This document shows positions 1 through 10,218 of a stretch of 64,000 bases of DNA, piece after piece. Origin of the DNA: Ostreococcus mediterraneus (taxonomy: Eukaryota > Chlorophyta > Mamiellophyceae > Mamiellales > Bathycoccaceae). Where the stretch lies: contig WMKK01000008.1 of NCBI GenBank assembly GCA_012295225.1, positions 124,001 to 188,000 on the forward strand, given 5' to 3'. Below the pieces are notes generated by a model that searched no databases, had not been told where the DNA came from, and saw only the letters and a list, made by a program, of their open reading frames with translations. How positions within the stretch are numbered: the first letter of the stretch is position 1; each line of letters starts with the position of its first letter. Both the position numbers and the translations under genes were made by a program.

Positions 1-1844
1 TCAAGCTGAGCGAGTTGCGCGATGGCGCTTTCCCGCATGCTCGCGTTGGGGTGATCGAGCGCGGCGTGAATCGACGTCGCGTGACCAGACATGGGCGCAG
101 ATGCGGAACCGAGAAGTACCGAGCGCAGAAACGAAGCGTCTTCTTCTGAGGCGACCAACTTGTCTTTCTTTGATGTGTCTTCGCCGTGCGCGTCATTCTT
201 TTTCTTTGCCACGGCGCCGCGCATGATAAAATCCACGGCTTCGCTCGTCGCCACTGGATGCTTTTGATCGGCAAGAATCAAGAGAGACTTAACCGTCGCC
301 GCCTCCGCGCTGCCCTTCTTGGATGTTTTCAGCAATATAGGCATCATCACCATGAAGTGCTTGCCATGTAACGGCACCTTTTCAATCACGCCTCGCAAGA
401 CGCGCTCGTAATTCGCGTGCACGTCGACGAATTCGGCGAGCGAACGCACCAGCGGAATTGAAAATGCATCAGCTCTGTAACTGTGCACCAAGTCTGCGAT
501 TAACTCTTCCAATTCTGGAATTTTTACCAAGTGCTTAAACGCACGTTCGGGCAAAGTCTTCACGCGCTGCGTCTGACAAATCGCAAATAACGCTTGCAGC
601 GCTTGCGAATGCAACGGCACGCGCGACCCCTTTGCGATGCCTTCAATCAACGCCTCCACGAGCGGTTCCGCCATGTCCGTACGCGCAGCGAGCTGCGTAG
701 CCACCATAAGGGCGCCTGCAAACTGTTCTGCATTCGCTGCCGACGCGAGTCCTGCTTCGAGGTACGGTAAGAGTCGCGTCGTGATGCTCGAATCCACCTC
801 CTTCATCACGCCGATAGCCTCTGTCAACAATACGGCGTAAAACGCCGACGTCGACCCCACGTTACCCTGCAAAGCGAACGAAAATAATAAAAACACACAA
901 TCAGTCAGAGAACTCAGAGAACATCACGGGTGCTATGCACACGCACACACATACACACACAAACGCGCGAGATACAACAAAGATGTGCGCCGGCACTCTA
1001 GGCGTTACGTTTCACCGCAAGCGCAGTACGTTGCGAGCGAAAGAAACAAACGCCGACAATGCCAGTACTTAGATCAAGCGATCAAATATACCACACCAGT
1101 TGACAATCCATCCCGGTTCGAATACACGAGTGCATGCGACGGCGTGATTGGACGCTTCAACCAAAGTGGAACTACTAAAAAAACAAGGCGCGCGTCGCGC
1201 GCTTTCATCATTCGCATTCATCGTACCTTTGTCGTCGCCATTTCCGCAGCACTTTGCGCACAAAACGTAAAAAACGCCTTATCCTTTGAACATCGCACCG
1301 CAAGCGCATCTCTCGGTGGCGCCGCACCGGTTTCTTTCACCCCAGACAACCATTTAAAGTGCTTACTATTCTCCAATTGACACGTCTGCGCGACCTTGAC
1401 AAACTCCGCCGTCCCGTGCCACGGCATCGCGCACGCAATCAAATCATCCACATCATACACATGAATCTTAAACCGCCGTATCAAATACTCAATCGTCTTA
1501 CTCGCCGCACGTTCGGTAAAATACCCCGATAAAAGCCTCAAATACGCACGCACAAGCTTCGACGTCGCCGCGTTCGACTCGGCGTCCCTCGCCTCGCGCC
1601 TCGCGCCCTCCGCCGCGCGCGTCGAAAACAACCCCTTCGCATGCGCCTCAAATCGCCCATCTCGTCGACACAGCTCCTCAAACCCACTCACACCAATCGC
1701 ATGGATGCTCTCCAGATCGATATCCGCCGCTTGGCGCGTCGTAAACAGCACGGACGCCTTGGCGTTCGCACCGATGCGCTGCTCCGATGCCGCCACATGC
1801 GTCTTCACATCCGCCAACGCGGCGCCGATCGCGGTCAGCGGCAT
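1..1844 (-). CDS. UTP10: UTP10/HEATR1-like U3 snoRNP protein, 5' part (runs off the left edge)
   Basis: This is the N-terminal part of the HEAT-repeat protein UTP10/HEATR1, a component of the small-subunit processome that acts in nucleolar pre-18S rRNA processing. Exon 1 (1227-1844) starts at MPLTAIGAAL and encodes the family hallmarks ADIDLESIHAIGVSGFEEL and KTIEYLIRRFKIHVYDVDDL, followed by the AMPWHGTAEFVKVAQ stretch that matches the LPYHET...FVRVIQ stretch of HEATR1. The intron is 867-1226 (donor GTACGA, acceptor TTTGCAG, branch motif CTGAC at 904-908 on this strand). Exon 2 (1-866) continues in phase 0 with GNVGSTSAFYAVLLTEAI and is open to the window edge. The longer reading frame upstream of 1844 is Arg-rich and does not resemble the family, so it was left out. 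The full protein should be well over 1500 residues; only the first ~490 are here. Confidence 0.85.
867..1226 (-). other. Intron of the UTP10 gene (360 nt)
   Basis: This non-coding stretch separates the two UTP10 exons and is the longest intron placed in the window. It holds a CA-rich run near 935-965 and a CTGAC branch motif 38 nt before the acceptor. No RNA gene was recognised inside it. Confidence 0.75.
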
Positions 1845-2072
1845 GGTGCGCGAACGCGCGCGTGCGATAGAACGCTTAGGTTGGTATCTCTTCGCGCCCT
1901 CCGCGCGTCGGTCGCGGCGTCGTCGCGCGCGGCGCGGACTGGAGCCGCCACTGTTTCTGGGTGGCGGCTGTACACCGACACCACGTGGCGCGCCAACGGC
2001 CCGTGTGGACGTTCGGTCGTTCGTCGAGCGCGCGCGACACGCCGACGCGCCGCCTATCGCGCGTTCGCGACC

Positions 2073-2549
2073 ATGGAGTCGTACCGAAAAGCGTTCATTC
2101 AAACCGGCAAGTTTGCGCCGATGAAACACTTCATGGTACGTGGCGACGGGCGCGGGATTGGGGAAGGATGGCGCGCGCGCGAGGTTTGCGCATGGATGCG
2201 TGACGTGGGTGATTGCGCGCGCGCGCGACGTCGTCGAGCGATGACACGTGGGGTGGATGGGTGATGAAATATATGACTGACGATGTCGATGCGTTCGCGC
2301 GCACAGGTGGGCGTGTTTGCGCTCGCGTTTGGGCTTGAAACGTATCACCATCACACGTTTCACGGGCATCACGACCACGGGGACCACGCGGACGCCGCGG
2401 GGCACGCGAAGGATGACGCGGCGGCGAGCGCGGCGGCGAGTGCGAAGGAGGATTCGATACCTTCGAGCATGAATGATGTGATGTCGGAGGTGCGAGCGCT
2501 TCGGGAGGAGGTGAGAATCATGCGCGGGTCGTCGGAGCCGCGGGCGTAG
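2073..2549 (+). CDS. Small His-rich single-pass membrane protein, 101 aa
   Basis: This is a two-exon gene. Exon 1 (2073-2135) gives MESYRKAFIQTGKFAPMKHF plus Met. The intron is 2136-2306 (donor GTACGT, acceptor CACAG, branch motif CTGAC at 2277-2281). Exon 2 (2307-2549) joins in phase 0. Residues ~18-33 form one short hydrophobic segment (MVGVFALAFGLETY). After it come a His/Asp-rich stretch (HHHTFHGHHDHGDH) and an Ala-rich, probably helical tail ending VMSEVRALREEVRIM. The size and layout recall small accessory subunits of mitochondrial inner-membrane complexes, but I recognise no specific family. It is divergent from UTP10, with 228 bp between the start codons. The gene model is well supported by splice signals; the function is unknown. 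Confidence 0.65.
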
Positions 2550-2699
2550 GTCCAAGTCTGCGAGTTTAAATGAATGGATGAATAACGAGAGAACGATGTA
2601 ATGTATATATCCGATGTTGTGTACAAAACTATGATGCTGTTGTGTGACTATGTGGCTGCGGCGGTGTGTGTAAAAACTTACGAGGATGACTGGACGCGC

Positions 2700-4029
2700 T
2701 CACTCGGCGAGGCGCATGCCTTGAATCTTACCCGCGGTTTGTTGACATAAATCCGTAGACGTACTGTTGACGCGTTTGGGTTTACTCACTGGCGTGTCGC
2801 TTCCATCGGGCTCTTCACGCTTCCTTCCGCGCTGGGCGTCGATGGAGCGCACGCCGCCGTCGTCATTGCATCGAATGATATCGACATCCGCGACGGCGGG
2901 CGACGGCGAGTGCGCTTCGACGTCCTCGTCGTCGACGCTCTCGCTCGCGCTTTGAGAATGCGACGCCTCTACTGTTTGCTTCCACGTGCCACCATCCATG
3001 GCGTCATGTACCCAGTACTTCTCTCGCACCGTCTCTCGTCCAGGGTAGATGTCTGGCGTGATTGCGTCGTCGCCTCCGCGCAACCAACTCATGCACATGG
3101 TCAAGCATTGCATCGCCGTCGGACGCGCGCGCGGATCCTTTTGCATCGCTAACCGACCTAATTCACGAATAAAATCCACCTCTGCGGCGTATGTCTTACG
3201 TGTCTTACGTCGTAATTGTTCTATGAGCTGAAAACACATCACACCGTAGCCGTAAATGTCCGAAGACGTGTCGTACGGCTTACCGCGTTCGACTTCGGGC
3301 GCGCGATACTTTGGCGGACCGATCTTCGGCGTTAGGCGCGGGTTGACATCCTCACGCGTCGTCCCTCCCGGGAGCGCGCGCGCCAGGCCAAAATCAGTCA
3401 GTTTCGCCGTTTTATAATCCTACGTTCACGCGTGATCACGCATACGCGCGCATACAGTCGAGTCGTCAGTCTCACAAAGGCGAAAAAGCGTCCCAACCGT
3501 CTTCGCGCCGTCCCGAGCTCGACGCGTCGCGAGTCAATCCGCATCATTAATCACGCACCTCAGTCACCAATACATTCCTCGCCTTAACATCCCGATGCAC
3601 GTGTCCCATCGCGTGCACGCGAACCAACGCCCTGGCCACGTCCGCCAATACTTTCACCCTATTCGTCTCGTTCACCACGCGCTTGCTTCGCAGCGAGTGC
3701 GGAATGAATTCCATCACCATGTGCGCGTCTCCATCCTCAATAAACCCCCCGTACACGCGCGTAATGTTGGGATGCGCAAACGATGACAAATACCATAAAT
3801 CCCGCTTTAACCCGGCGATGCGATCGGGCCGGGCGTTGGCGGTGACTTTAATCGCCACTGGTTCACCGAGTAATTCCCCGCGAAAAACCTTTCCAAATGA
3901 GCCGTCGCCGACTTGCGTCCAGGTTTCGCGCGCGCTCAGTTCGTCGGGATCGAACCCGGGCGGGCCATCGCATGGGATGAGCGTGGTGTTCGGTCCGCGC
4001 GCGGCGTCCGCGGGCGCTGGGGGCGACAT
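2700..4029 (-). CDS. Protein kinase (TKL-like), 396 aa
   Basis: This is a two-exon protein kinase. Exon 1 (3559-4029) has the Gly-rich loop GDGSFGKVF (residues 41-49), the ATP-binding lysine in VAIK (Lys61) and the catalytic loop HRDVKARN (Asp147). The intron is 3420-3558 (donor GTGCGT, acceptor CGTAG, branch motif CTGAC at 3465-3469). Exon 2 (2700-3419) resumes in phase 0 with DYKTAKLTDFGLARAL (DFG Asp166) and continues through PPKYRAPEV and SSDIYGYGVM. All catalytic elements are present, so it should be active. The HRDxKxxN loop and overall style suggest a tyrosine-kinase-like Ser/Thr kinase; substrates cannot be told. The C-terminal ~110 residues are a polar, Ser/Asp-rich tail with a basic RGRKREEP...KPKR stretch that may act as a nuclear signal. 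Confidence 0.85.
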
Positions 4030-4109
4030 GCGGCGCCGAGGACTGGCGGCGAAAGTGCCTTGGTGGCGTGCACTTTTTCCTCAACTTTTTCTTTGGTTTT
4101 GGGACAAAA

Positions 4110-4126
4110 CGACCAATCATGACTCA
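4110..4126 (-). promoter_or_regulatory. Composite bZIP/CCAAT-like promoter element
   Basis: Read on the minus strand this is TGAGTCATGATTGGTCG, about 80 nt upstream of the kinase start codon. It joins a TGAGTCA (AP-1/GCN4-type bZIP) core to an inverted CCAAT box. The same 17 bases lie in the same orientation upstream of the PCID2 gene. A regulatory role is inferred from identity, orientation and position. Confidence 0.4.
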
Positions 4127-4248
4127 TGGGGTAGTGTCGGGACAGATTGAGATATTTTGTGCGCGGATGGTTGCGCGGGACGGATGATGACGCTAAAGGT
4201 CGTGGCGTATATATATGCGCTTGTGGTTGTGTTACGTCTTCGTACGTA

Positions 4249-7200
4249 TTACACTTGTGGACGCGTTTGGACGATGTAGATTTTACCGTTTCGAATGACG
4301 CCTTCGACGTCCTGGGCGGCGCCGAGGGCGCGTTCGATGGCGACGCCGGCGCGCGCGACGTCAGAGAGAAGCTTTTCTTGCGTGACGGGGTCCCAGATTA
4401 AGGCGTCACCGCCGTAGTCGGCGTGGAGTTCAATCGTGTGATGCATGGGTACGGATTCGTAGAGACCTGCGCCGGCGTAGCCTTCGAGATCTTCGCCGTT
4501 GGAGTCGGAGCGGAAGATGAGCGTCTCGCACGGGACGCGCAATACCGAGTTTTTCGATGGGAAACCGCCGATTTCAGGCTTGGACACCTCGCCGTTGGGT
4601 CCTTTCTTCACCGTGAAACTTAACGCGCGCCCGGGGTAATTCCCGACGAGGGTTTCTCCTAACCCTTGAACGACTTCGGCGTATAACTCGGTGGCGTCGT
4701 TGGTGCTCGGGTTGGTGGTGTGAATGACAAACGCGTAGTCGGCGTCAATCACCGGCTGTACGAGCACAGACATGCGCAGTTTGCCGTGATCGAGCCTACG
4801 GTTGCGCATACTGATGAACGCGCGCTCGTTCCATTTGGACGCCCACACGTCGCACAACGCTTTCCACGCCAGATTCCAGCCATCTTCGTCGCTCGGTGGT
4901 GTCAAGCCGCCGGCGCGCATGACGTCGCCGACGGCGTCCAACATCCCGGGCGGCGGCGTCACCGAGCGCGCGCACGTACGGCAGAGCTTCAACGACGTCT
5001 TTAATGAATCGCCGCTCGAATCATCAATCTCTCGAAGAAGCTTATCCATCGTCTTCGCTTGTGACGCGTTGACGTCGCTCGCGAGCACGTCTTCAAACGT
5101 GCCGAAGGGAATCGCCACCGACACTGGTAGTTGAATCCAGTCNGGTATACCGCCNCTCACGAGCGCGTCTCGTAAAGATTTCGTGTTTCGTGCCTTAGCC
5201 CCGACGACTCCATCTTTAAATGCTTCCATACCGATCGCGTACTTGCCACCAAACTTTATATCTTTGATGTGTATGGGCGACGTCGCGTTCGACGACCCGG
5301 CGGCGTGACTCTGACTCGAACGCTCTTGCCCGATGGATGAAAACTCAATCTCTTCCCATTTGACGATTTCATCCGCGCCGACGCTCATTTTCAATGACTT
5401 CCCATTCATCTTTGTAAACGATAATAAAATACTGGGGTCATAGCACGTGGCGAATAACACGTCGCTATTTCTCGCCCGCACCGCGCTGTGCGACAGCACG
5501 TCCACCGAAGACCCGGTGACGACGGCGACCGCGCCAGATGGAATCTCTTCATCTCCGCCGACGTAATCACAAATCAGAATCGTCGGAACTTGAAAGGTGT
5601 CGTTCATGACATCTTCGAGCTGCACAACGCGCTTGACTTGACCTGAGCACGTCGCCGGGGAAATGACTTGCCAGTCGCCCATCTTGGCTTGCTCGCGCAA
5701 GTACGGGTCGAGCCGCGTGAGCACGAGAGATAACGCGAACGCTGGACCACCGCGAATGACTTCCTCGGAAAACAATTCGACGGTCCACGACTCACAGTTA
5801 CATCGACGACCGATGACATCCGCTGTGGGTTGCATCAAGTCGAATGTTTTGGACGCGTGTTCGGTGACGGCGAGCCGAATGCGATCGACGGTGGCTTTGG
5901 CGCGCAAGGCCCAATCGGCGTCGCCGTTATTCTTCGCCTCTCGAATGCGACGCCAGTTGAGCAAACTGAACAACAAGTCATCATTCGTGGACGGCAACGA
6001 TAAGCACAAATCCTCGAGTACCATGTCCGTGAGCTCCATTTGGCCTTCGATGCCGCTCACGGCTTCGGCGCCGCGTTGAATCGCGCGATTGCTCACGTCG
6101 GCGATGGAAATATCCAAGTAGAGCAATTCGCGAACCCACGCCGGATCTTTGGCGTCGGCCAAGCCAGAGTCACGCAGCCCATGTCTCGCTTCCAAGCACG
6201 CGCCGATGACGTGGAAAATATCCCCGCTCGATTGATTCTGCATGATAAACTGAATCGATTGCACGACGTCGTTTGACAGTCGACCGCGACAGGCGTTGAA
6301 ACTCTCCTCCAAATCCGCGCCGCTGTGTACGGATTTCAAGATTTTCCTATAATTTTCAAAGTCCCGAATGAGCTCGTTTTTAATCTGCGGTCGCCAAATT
6401 GGTTCACTCTTGACCGGCCGCTCGAAAGACTCGAGACGTTCGCGAGTGACGCCGCCTTCGGTGAGCGTGCTCCAGTAAGCGTTCAAGTCGCCTTCGGCGC
6501 GTAAAAAGTTCAAGTAGGCGTCGCAGATGACGATATCATCCGGCGTCGTGTTATTGTGCAGCTTTTGATGCCACTCTTCCATCCAGATGCCTTTAACTTC
6601 TTTAATGTTGTTGCGGTGCATGATGTTTAAGATTTCATCGCGGATTTGTTGGCCTTGTCCGCCTTCGCCACCCTTGCCGAGCGTGCCGAGCATGAGACGG
6701 GCGACGTCGCGAAGGTGCGGCTTGGAGCAGTATATTTCAGCCACACTGTGCGTGAGTTTAGACTGTGCGCTAGATAATTCGCGCGGCTTGACGTTGTAAT
6801 TGCGTTGCCATGTGAGCTGGCGAATGGAGCTGAACCGAAGCCAAACGAAAATCTTCGCCGCCGATTCAATCGCCTTGGACGCGCTCTCGGCGTCGCCGCA
6901 ATGCTTTTTTAAAAGCGAATGCGCCAAGTTGAACCGGTGCATGAGCGACCACCACGAATTGCCAGCTTCAGCGCGCGTGATGGCATCCACGAGGCCATCC
7001 ACCGTTCGCTCTTTTGGGTTCACGCGCATGCATGACGCTTGGAAATTCGCGTTCCCGTTGGACGCATCCTTGTACCAATGCGTGCCCGCGGCGTCGCGAA
7101 AGACAAAATGTAAACCCATGAGCTCGTTCGGACCAGCACCTGGCAAGTCGAATGTCAAACTCTGCATGAAATAACACGCGTCGAGTTCTTGTTCATCCAT

Positions 7201-8259
7201 AGTCACCGTCGAGGACACGCGGTCGCCGGGAAAACATCCTTCAAACGGCACGAGGGGCGTTTCGCACGACATGTGCGACACAACCTTTGTGCCCTTGGGA
7301 TGCACATCCTTCTTGGGTAAAATCCACTGCCCGGGCTCGTCCTTGGCTACGCCCCAGTGCACAATGAGCGGCTCGAGCGCATTCGTCGTCATCACCACCT
7401 GCCGAGACGTGACCATGTTCCTCGGCGCAGACTCTGCTTCTTCGTCTCGTTCAGAAAACTCAAACACTTGCACGATGAGCTCGCCGTCGGCGAGCGGGTA
7501 AATGCGTTCGCCAATGAGCATGCGGCCGTCATCGTCGGCTGACATCGCGCGCCATCGCTCGACGATCGAAGGTTCAGTGATCTTCTTGGTTTCTTGCGTG
7601 TCAATCAGTGCGGACGGCGCGAGAAGCTCTCGCAAATTCCGTCCTCGCCGGCGCTCTGACGCGTCATAGGCGACAACCTCAGGCGCGACAATGACGGCGG
7701 GCGGTTCTTTATCCACCACCGGTGCTTTCAACGGCGCCTTCGCCTTCGCTTTCGCCACCGGCTCACCAACGACTATCGCCGCCGCCTTCATTTGCGCCTC
7801 CGCCTCGCGTCGCGCCTCGTCCCGTCCCGCTTCAACCGTCTTCGCCTCCAGCGCGCGACTTTCATCATCTCCATCCACCGGCGCTTGCCCATACCGCTTA
7901 CGGATCGCATTCAAACTCAACCCATTCGCAACTTCGCGTTTCAAATCCAACGCCGCGGCTTTGAACTCGCTCGCCTGCCACTCAGGCGTCGTGTTCTCGG
8001 GCTTTCCCGTCTCTTCCCAGCGCACGTACGCGCGAATCTGAATCAAATCCCTCGGTACCTCCACCCTATCCAGCTCCTCCGCCGTAAACTCGATCGCCGC
8101 AGACGACGCCGATGACGATGCGTTCCCCCGCCGCGCGTCGCACCGCGTCCACCGCGCCGCACGCGGTGCGCCGCGCGCGATCGGCGATCGCCCGCGCGCC
8201 GCCGGATGCGCTTTAATCATCCCTTTGACCCCGGTCATCGCCGCGTGCGACGCAGACAT
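4249..8259 (-). CDS. GWD: Alpha-glucan, water dikinase, 1336 aa
   Basis: This enzyme phosphorylates glucosyl residues of starch, using ATP and water as acceptors, and starts starch breakdown in the plastid. The N-terminal ~55 residues are Arg/Ala/Ser-rich, as in a plastid transit peptide. A starch-binding (CBM45-like) region with LIVHWGV...GQWILPKKDVHPKG follows. The central domain carries the phosphohistidine in DVLSHSAVRARN (His924). The C-terminal PPDK-type nucleotide-binding domain has RSDSNGEDLEGYAGAGLY and ends with VQTRPQV. The length is close to plant GWD1 (~1400). Two bases are undetermined, at 5143 and 5155. The first falls in CCN, which is proline whatever the base; the second falls in AGN, serine or arginine, so residue identity is lost at only one position. 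No intron was seen. Confidence 0.92.
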   Translation of the reverse strand: MSASHAAMTGVKGMIKAHPAARGRSPIARGAPRAARWTRCDARRGNASSSASSAAIEFTAEELDRVEVPRDLIQIRAYVRWEETGKPENTTPEWQASEFKAAALDLKREVANGLSLNAIRKRYGQAPVDGDDESRALEAKTVEAGRDEARREAEAQMKAAAIVVGEPVAKAKAKAPLKAPVVDKEPPAVIVAPEVVAYDASERRRGRNLRELLAPSALIDTQETKKITEPSIVERWRAMSADDDGRMLIGERIYPLADGELIVQVFEFSERDEEAESAPRNMVTSRQVVMTTNALEPLIVHWGVAKDEPGQWILPKKDVHPKGTKVVSHMSCETPLVPFEGCFPGDRVSSTVTMDEQELDACYFMQSLTFDLPGAGPNELMGLHFVFRDAAGTHWYKDASNGNANFQASCMRVNPKERTVDGLVDAITRAEAGNSWWSLMHRFNLAHSLLKKHCGDAESASKAIESAAKIFVWLRFSSIRQLTWQRNYNVKPRELSSAQSKLTHSVAEIYCSKPHLRDVARLMLGTLGKGGEGGQGQQIRDEILNIMHRNNIKEVKGIWMEEWHQKLHNNTTPDDIVICDAYLNFLRAEGDLNAYWSTLTEGGVTRERLESFERPVKSEPIWRPQIKNELIRDFENYRKILKSVHSGADLEESFNACRGRLSNDVVQSIQFIMQNQSSGDIFHVIGACLEARHGLRDSGLADAKDPAWVRELLYLDISIADVSNRAIQRGAEAVSGIEGQMELTDMVLEDLCLSLPSTNDDLLFSLLNWRRIREAKNNGDADWALRAKATVDRIRLAVTEHASKTFDLMQPTADVIGRRCNCESWTVELFSEEVIRGGPAFALSLVLTRLDPYLREQAKMGDWQVISPATCSGQVKRVVQLEDVMNDTFQVPTILICDYVGGDEEIPSGAVAVVTGSSVDVLSHSAVRARNSDVLFATCYDPSILLSFTKMNGKSLKMSVGADEIVKWEEIEFSSIGQERSSQSHAAGSSNATSPIHIKDIKFGGKYAIGMEAFKDGVVGAKARNTKSLRDALVXGGIXDWIQLPVSVAIPFGTFEDVLASDVNASQAKTMDKLLREIDDSSGDSLKTSLKLCRTCARSVTPPPGMLDAVGDVMRAGGLTPPSDEDGWNLAWKALCDVWASKWNERAFISMRNRRLDHGKLRMSVLVQPVIDADYAFVIHTTNPSTNDATELYAEVVQGLGETLVGNYPGRALSFTVKKGPNGEVSKPEIGGFPSKNSVLRVPCETLIFRSDSNGEDLEGYAGAGLYESVPMHHTIELHADYGGDALIWDPVTQEKLLSDVARAGVAIERALGAAQDVEGVIRNGKIYIVQTRPQV

Positions 8260-8517
8260 GGCGCGCGCGATGCCCGGGACGATGTAAACAATGCACGACG
8301 CGCGATGTGCCGCGACAAACTCGCGCGCGCGCGATCGCGATCGCGTCGAAAAGTGGCGTTGATTTTACTGAATTGTGCGATCGATCCGCGTCATCATTGG
8401 CGATTACCGTTGCCGGCGCATCATTCGCCGACGCGCGCCGTCGCCGTTCGCCGGTAGACGCCCGCGCAGCAGATCCTCGATTCTCGCCGCACGCACCGCA
8501 TCGCGACGATCGATCGG

Positions 8518-10071
8518 ATGTCGACGTACACGGAAGCCGACGTGGCGGCGCACGCGCATGCGAATGATTGCTGGGTCATCATCGACGACGGCGTGTACGA
8601 TTTAACCAAGTTTGCCAAGTTTCATCCCGGTGGGGCGGCGCTGATCGTCGCCGCGGGTGGACAGGATGCGACGGAGGCTTTTTATGGCTTGCACAGGGCG
8701 GAGATCTTGGAGAAGATGGCGGGAAAGTATAAAATTGGTGTGTGCGCGGGGAAGCGTCCTCGGAGCGTCGAAGCGTACGGAGCGTTGAGTCGAGTACCGT
8801 ATGCGGAACCGAGCGCGTTTCAGGGTGCACCGTCGCCGTACTATGATGAATCACATGTGCGATTTCGTGAAGCGGTGCGGGCGTTTTATGATGAGCATAT
8901 ACGACCGGACATGGTGCGCATGGACGACGCGGGGACGTCGCCGAGCATGGATGTCTTCGCGAAGCTCGGCGAGGCGGGCATGTTGGCGACGCGTTTGCAG
9001 CCTGGACCGTGGATGATGGATTGCGTGAAGAATTGTGGGATGAAATTACCGGGTGGTATCGCGCCGGAGAAGTTTGATACGTTTCATGAGCTCATCGCAC
9101 ACGAAGAGCTCGGACGGTTGGGCGTGCCCGGGTACTGCGATGGCTTGGGCGCGGGATTCGTCATCGGTATCCCGCCCGTATTGATGTTTGCGCGACCGGA
9201 AATCCGTCAGAAAATTGGCCGAGAGACTATCATGGGCAAGAAGACGATTTGCCTCGCGATTTCCGACCCATTTGCGGGCTCGGACGTGGCGTCGATTCAG
9301 TGCACGGCGACGAAGACGCCGTGTGGCAAGTTTTACATCGTCAACGGCGTGAAGAAATGGATCACGAATGGCGCGTTCGCGGATTATTTCACCTTGGCCG
9401 TGCGTACTGGTGGTAAAGGGTTTCAGGCGCTGTCGCTCATCGTCGTCGAGCGTGGTGAGGGCGTAGAGACGACAAAGATCAAGACGTCATATTCCCCGGC
9501 GGCGGGCACGGCGTACATCATCTTTGAAAACGTCAAAGTTCCGGTTGAAAATTTACTCGGGCGCGAAGGCGACGGGTTTAAGCTCATCATGCACAACTTT
9601 AACCACGAACGGTGGATGATCGTCGCTGGTACGAATGGCGCCATGCGCAACGTCATCAAAGAATGCTATTTGTGGGCGGCTCAGCGCAAGGTGTTTGGCA
9701 AGCCGTTGCTCGAGCAAGCCGTCATTCGCAACAAACTCGCGCGCATGACATCTCAACTCGAAGCCGTGCAGTGCTGGACCGAGGCCATAACGTATCAAAT
9801 GGGCATTTTAAGCCACGAAGAGCAAGCCAAGCAGCTTGCAGGGCCGATTGCGTTGTTGAAATTCCTGTGCACGCGCGTGGCGAATTTCGTCGCCGACGAA
9901 AGCGCTCAAGTCTTCGGCGGCCGCGCCATCACTCGCACCGGCATGGGGCGAGTCATCGAAGGTTTTAATCGCGCGCACAAATTTTCTGCAATTTTAGGCG
10001 GAAGCGAAGAGGTCATGGCTGATCTCGGTACGCGCCAAGTGATGAAGCAATTCCCAGACGCAAAGCTCTAG
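8518..10071 (+). CDS. Cytochrome b5 / acyl-CoA dehydrogenase fusion, 517 aa
   Basis: Residues ~1-75 form a cytochrome b5 domain, with the haem ligand motif FHPGGAAL and a second His in GLHRAEI. The remaining ~430 residues are an FAD acyl-CoA dehydrogenase, with SDPFAGSD (substrate/FAD loop), the KKWITNGAFADYF motif, the FGKPLLEQAVIRNKLA helix and the C-terminal FGGRAITRTGMGRVIEGF. A glutamate in FNHERWMIVAG (Glu364) sits where isovaleryl- and long-chain dehydrogenases keep their catalytic base. The alternative C-terminal base position reads ILGGSEEV, that is Gly in place of Glu. Fusions of this kind are known in fungi and some algae, where the b5 domain may take electrons from the flavin. It starts 258 bp from the divergent GWD gene. 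The substrate is unknown. Confidence 0.88.
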   Translation: MSTYTEADVAAHAHANDCWVIIDDGVYDLTKFAKFHPGGAALIVAAGGQDATEAFYGLHRAEILEKMAGKYKIGVCAGKRPRSVEAYGALSRVPYAEPSAFQGAPSPYYDESHVRFREAVRAFYDEHIRPDMVRMDDAGTSPSMDVFAKLGEAGMLATRLQPGPWMMDCVKNCGMKLPGGIAPEKFDTFHELIAHEELGRLGVPGYCDGLGAGFVIGIPPVLMFARPEIRQKIGRETIMGKKTICLAISDPFAGSDVASIQCTATKTPCGKFYIVNGVKKWITNGAFADYFTLAVRTGGKGFQALSLIVVERGEGVETTKIKTSYSPAAGTAYIIFENVKVPVENLLGREGDGFKLIMHNFNHERWMIVAGTNGAMRNVIKECYLWAAQRKVFGKPLLEQAVIRNKLARMTSQLEAVQCWTEAITYQMGILSHEEQAKQLAGPIALLKFLCTRVANFVADESAQVFGGRAITRTGMGRVIEGFNRAHKFSAILGGSEEVMADLGTRQVMKQFPDAKL

Positions 10072-10218
10072 TCGTCGAGCGATGATTTTCCCATCCAATT
10101 TACAATGATTTTTGATCTTTCTTTTTCGTTGTCACGTGTATTGACGACGCATCACAGTAAACGTTTATAATGTTGATAAATAAACACGTACACATTACAA
10201 ATAAATAGCTCTACCGTA

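Noticed and set aside
1105-1130. GGTTCGAATAC resembling a tRNA T-loop inside the UTP10 intron
   Set aside because: The flanking bases do not form a T-stem or acceptor stem, and no matching D or anticodon arm was found upstream.
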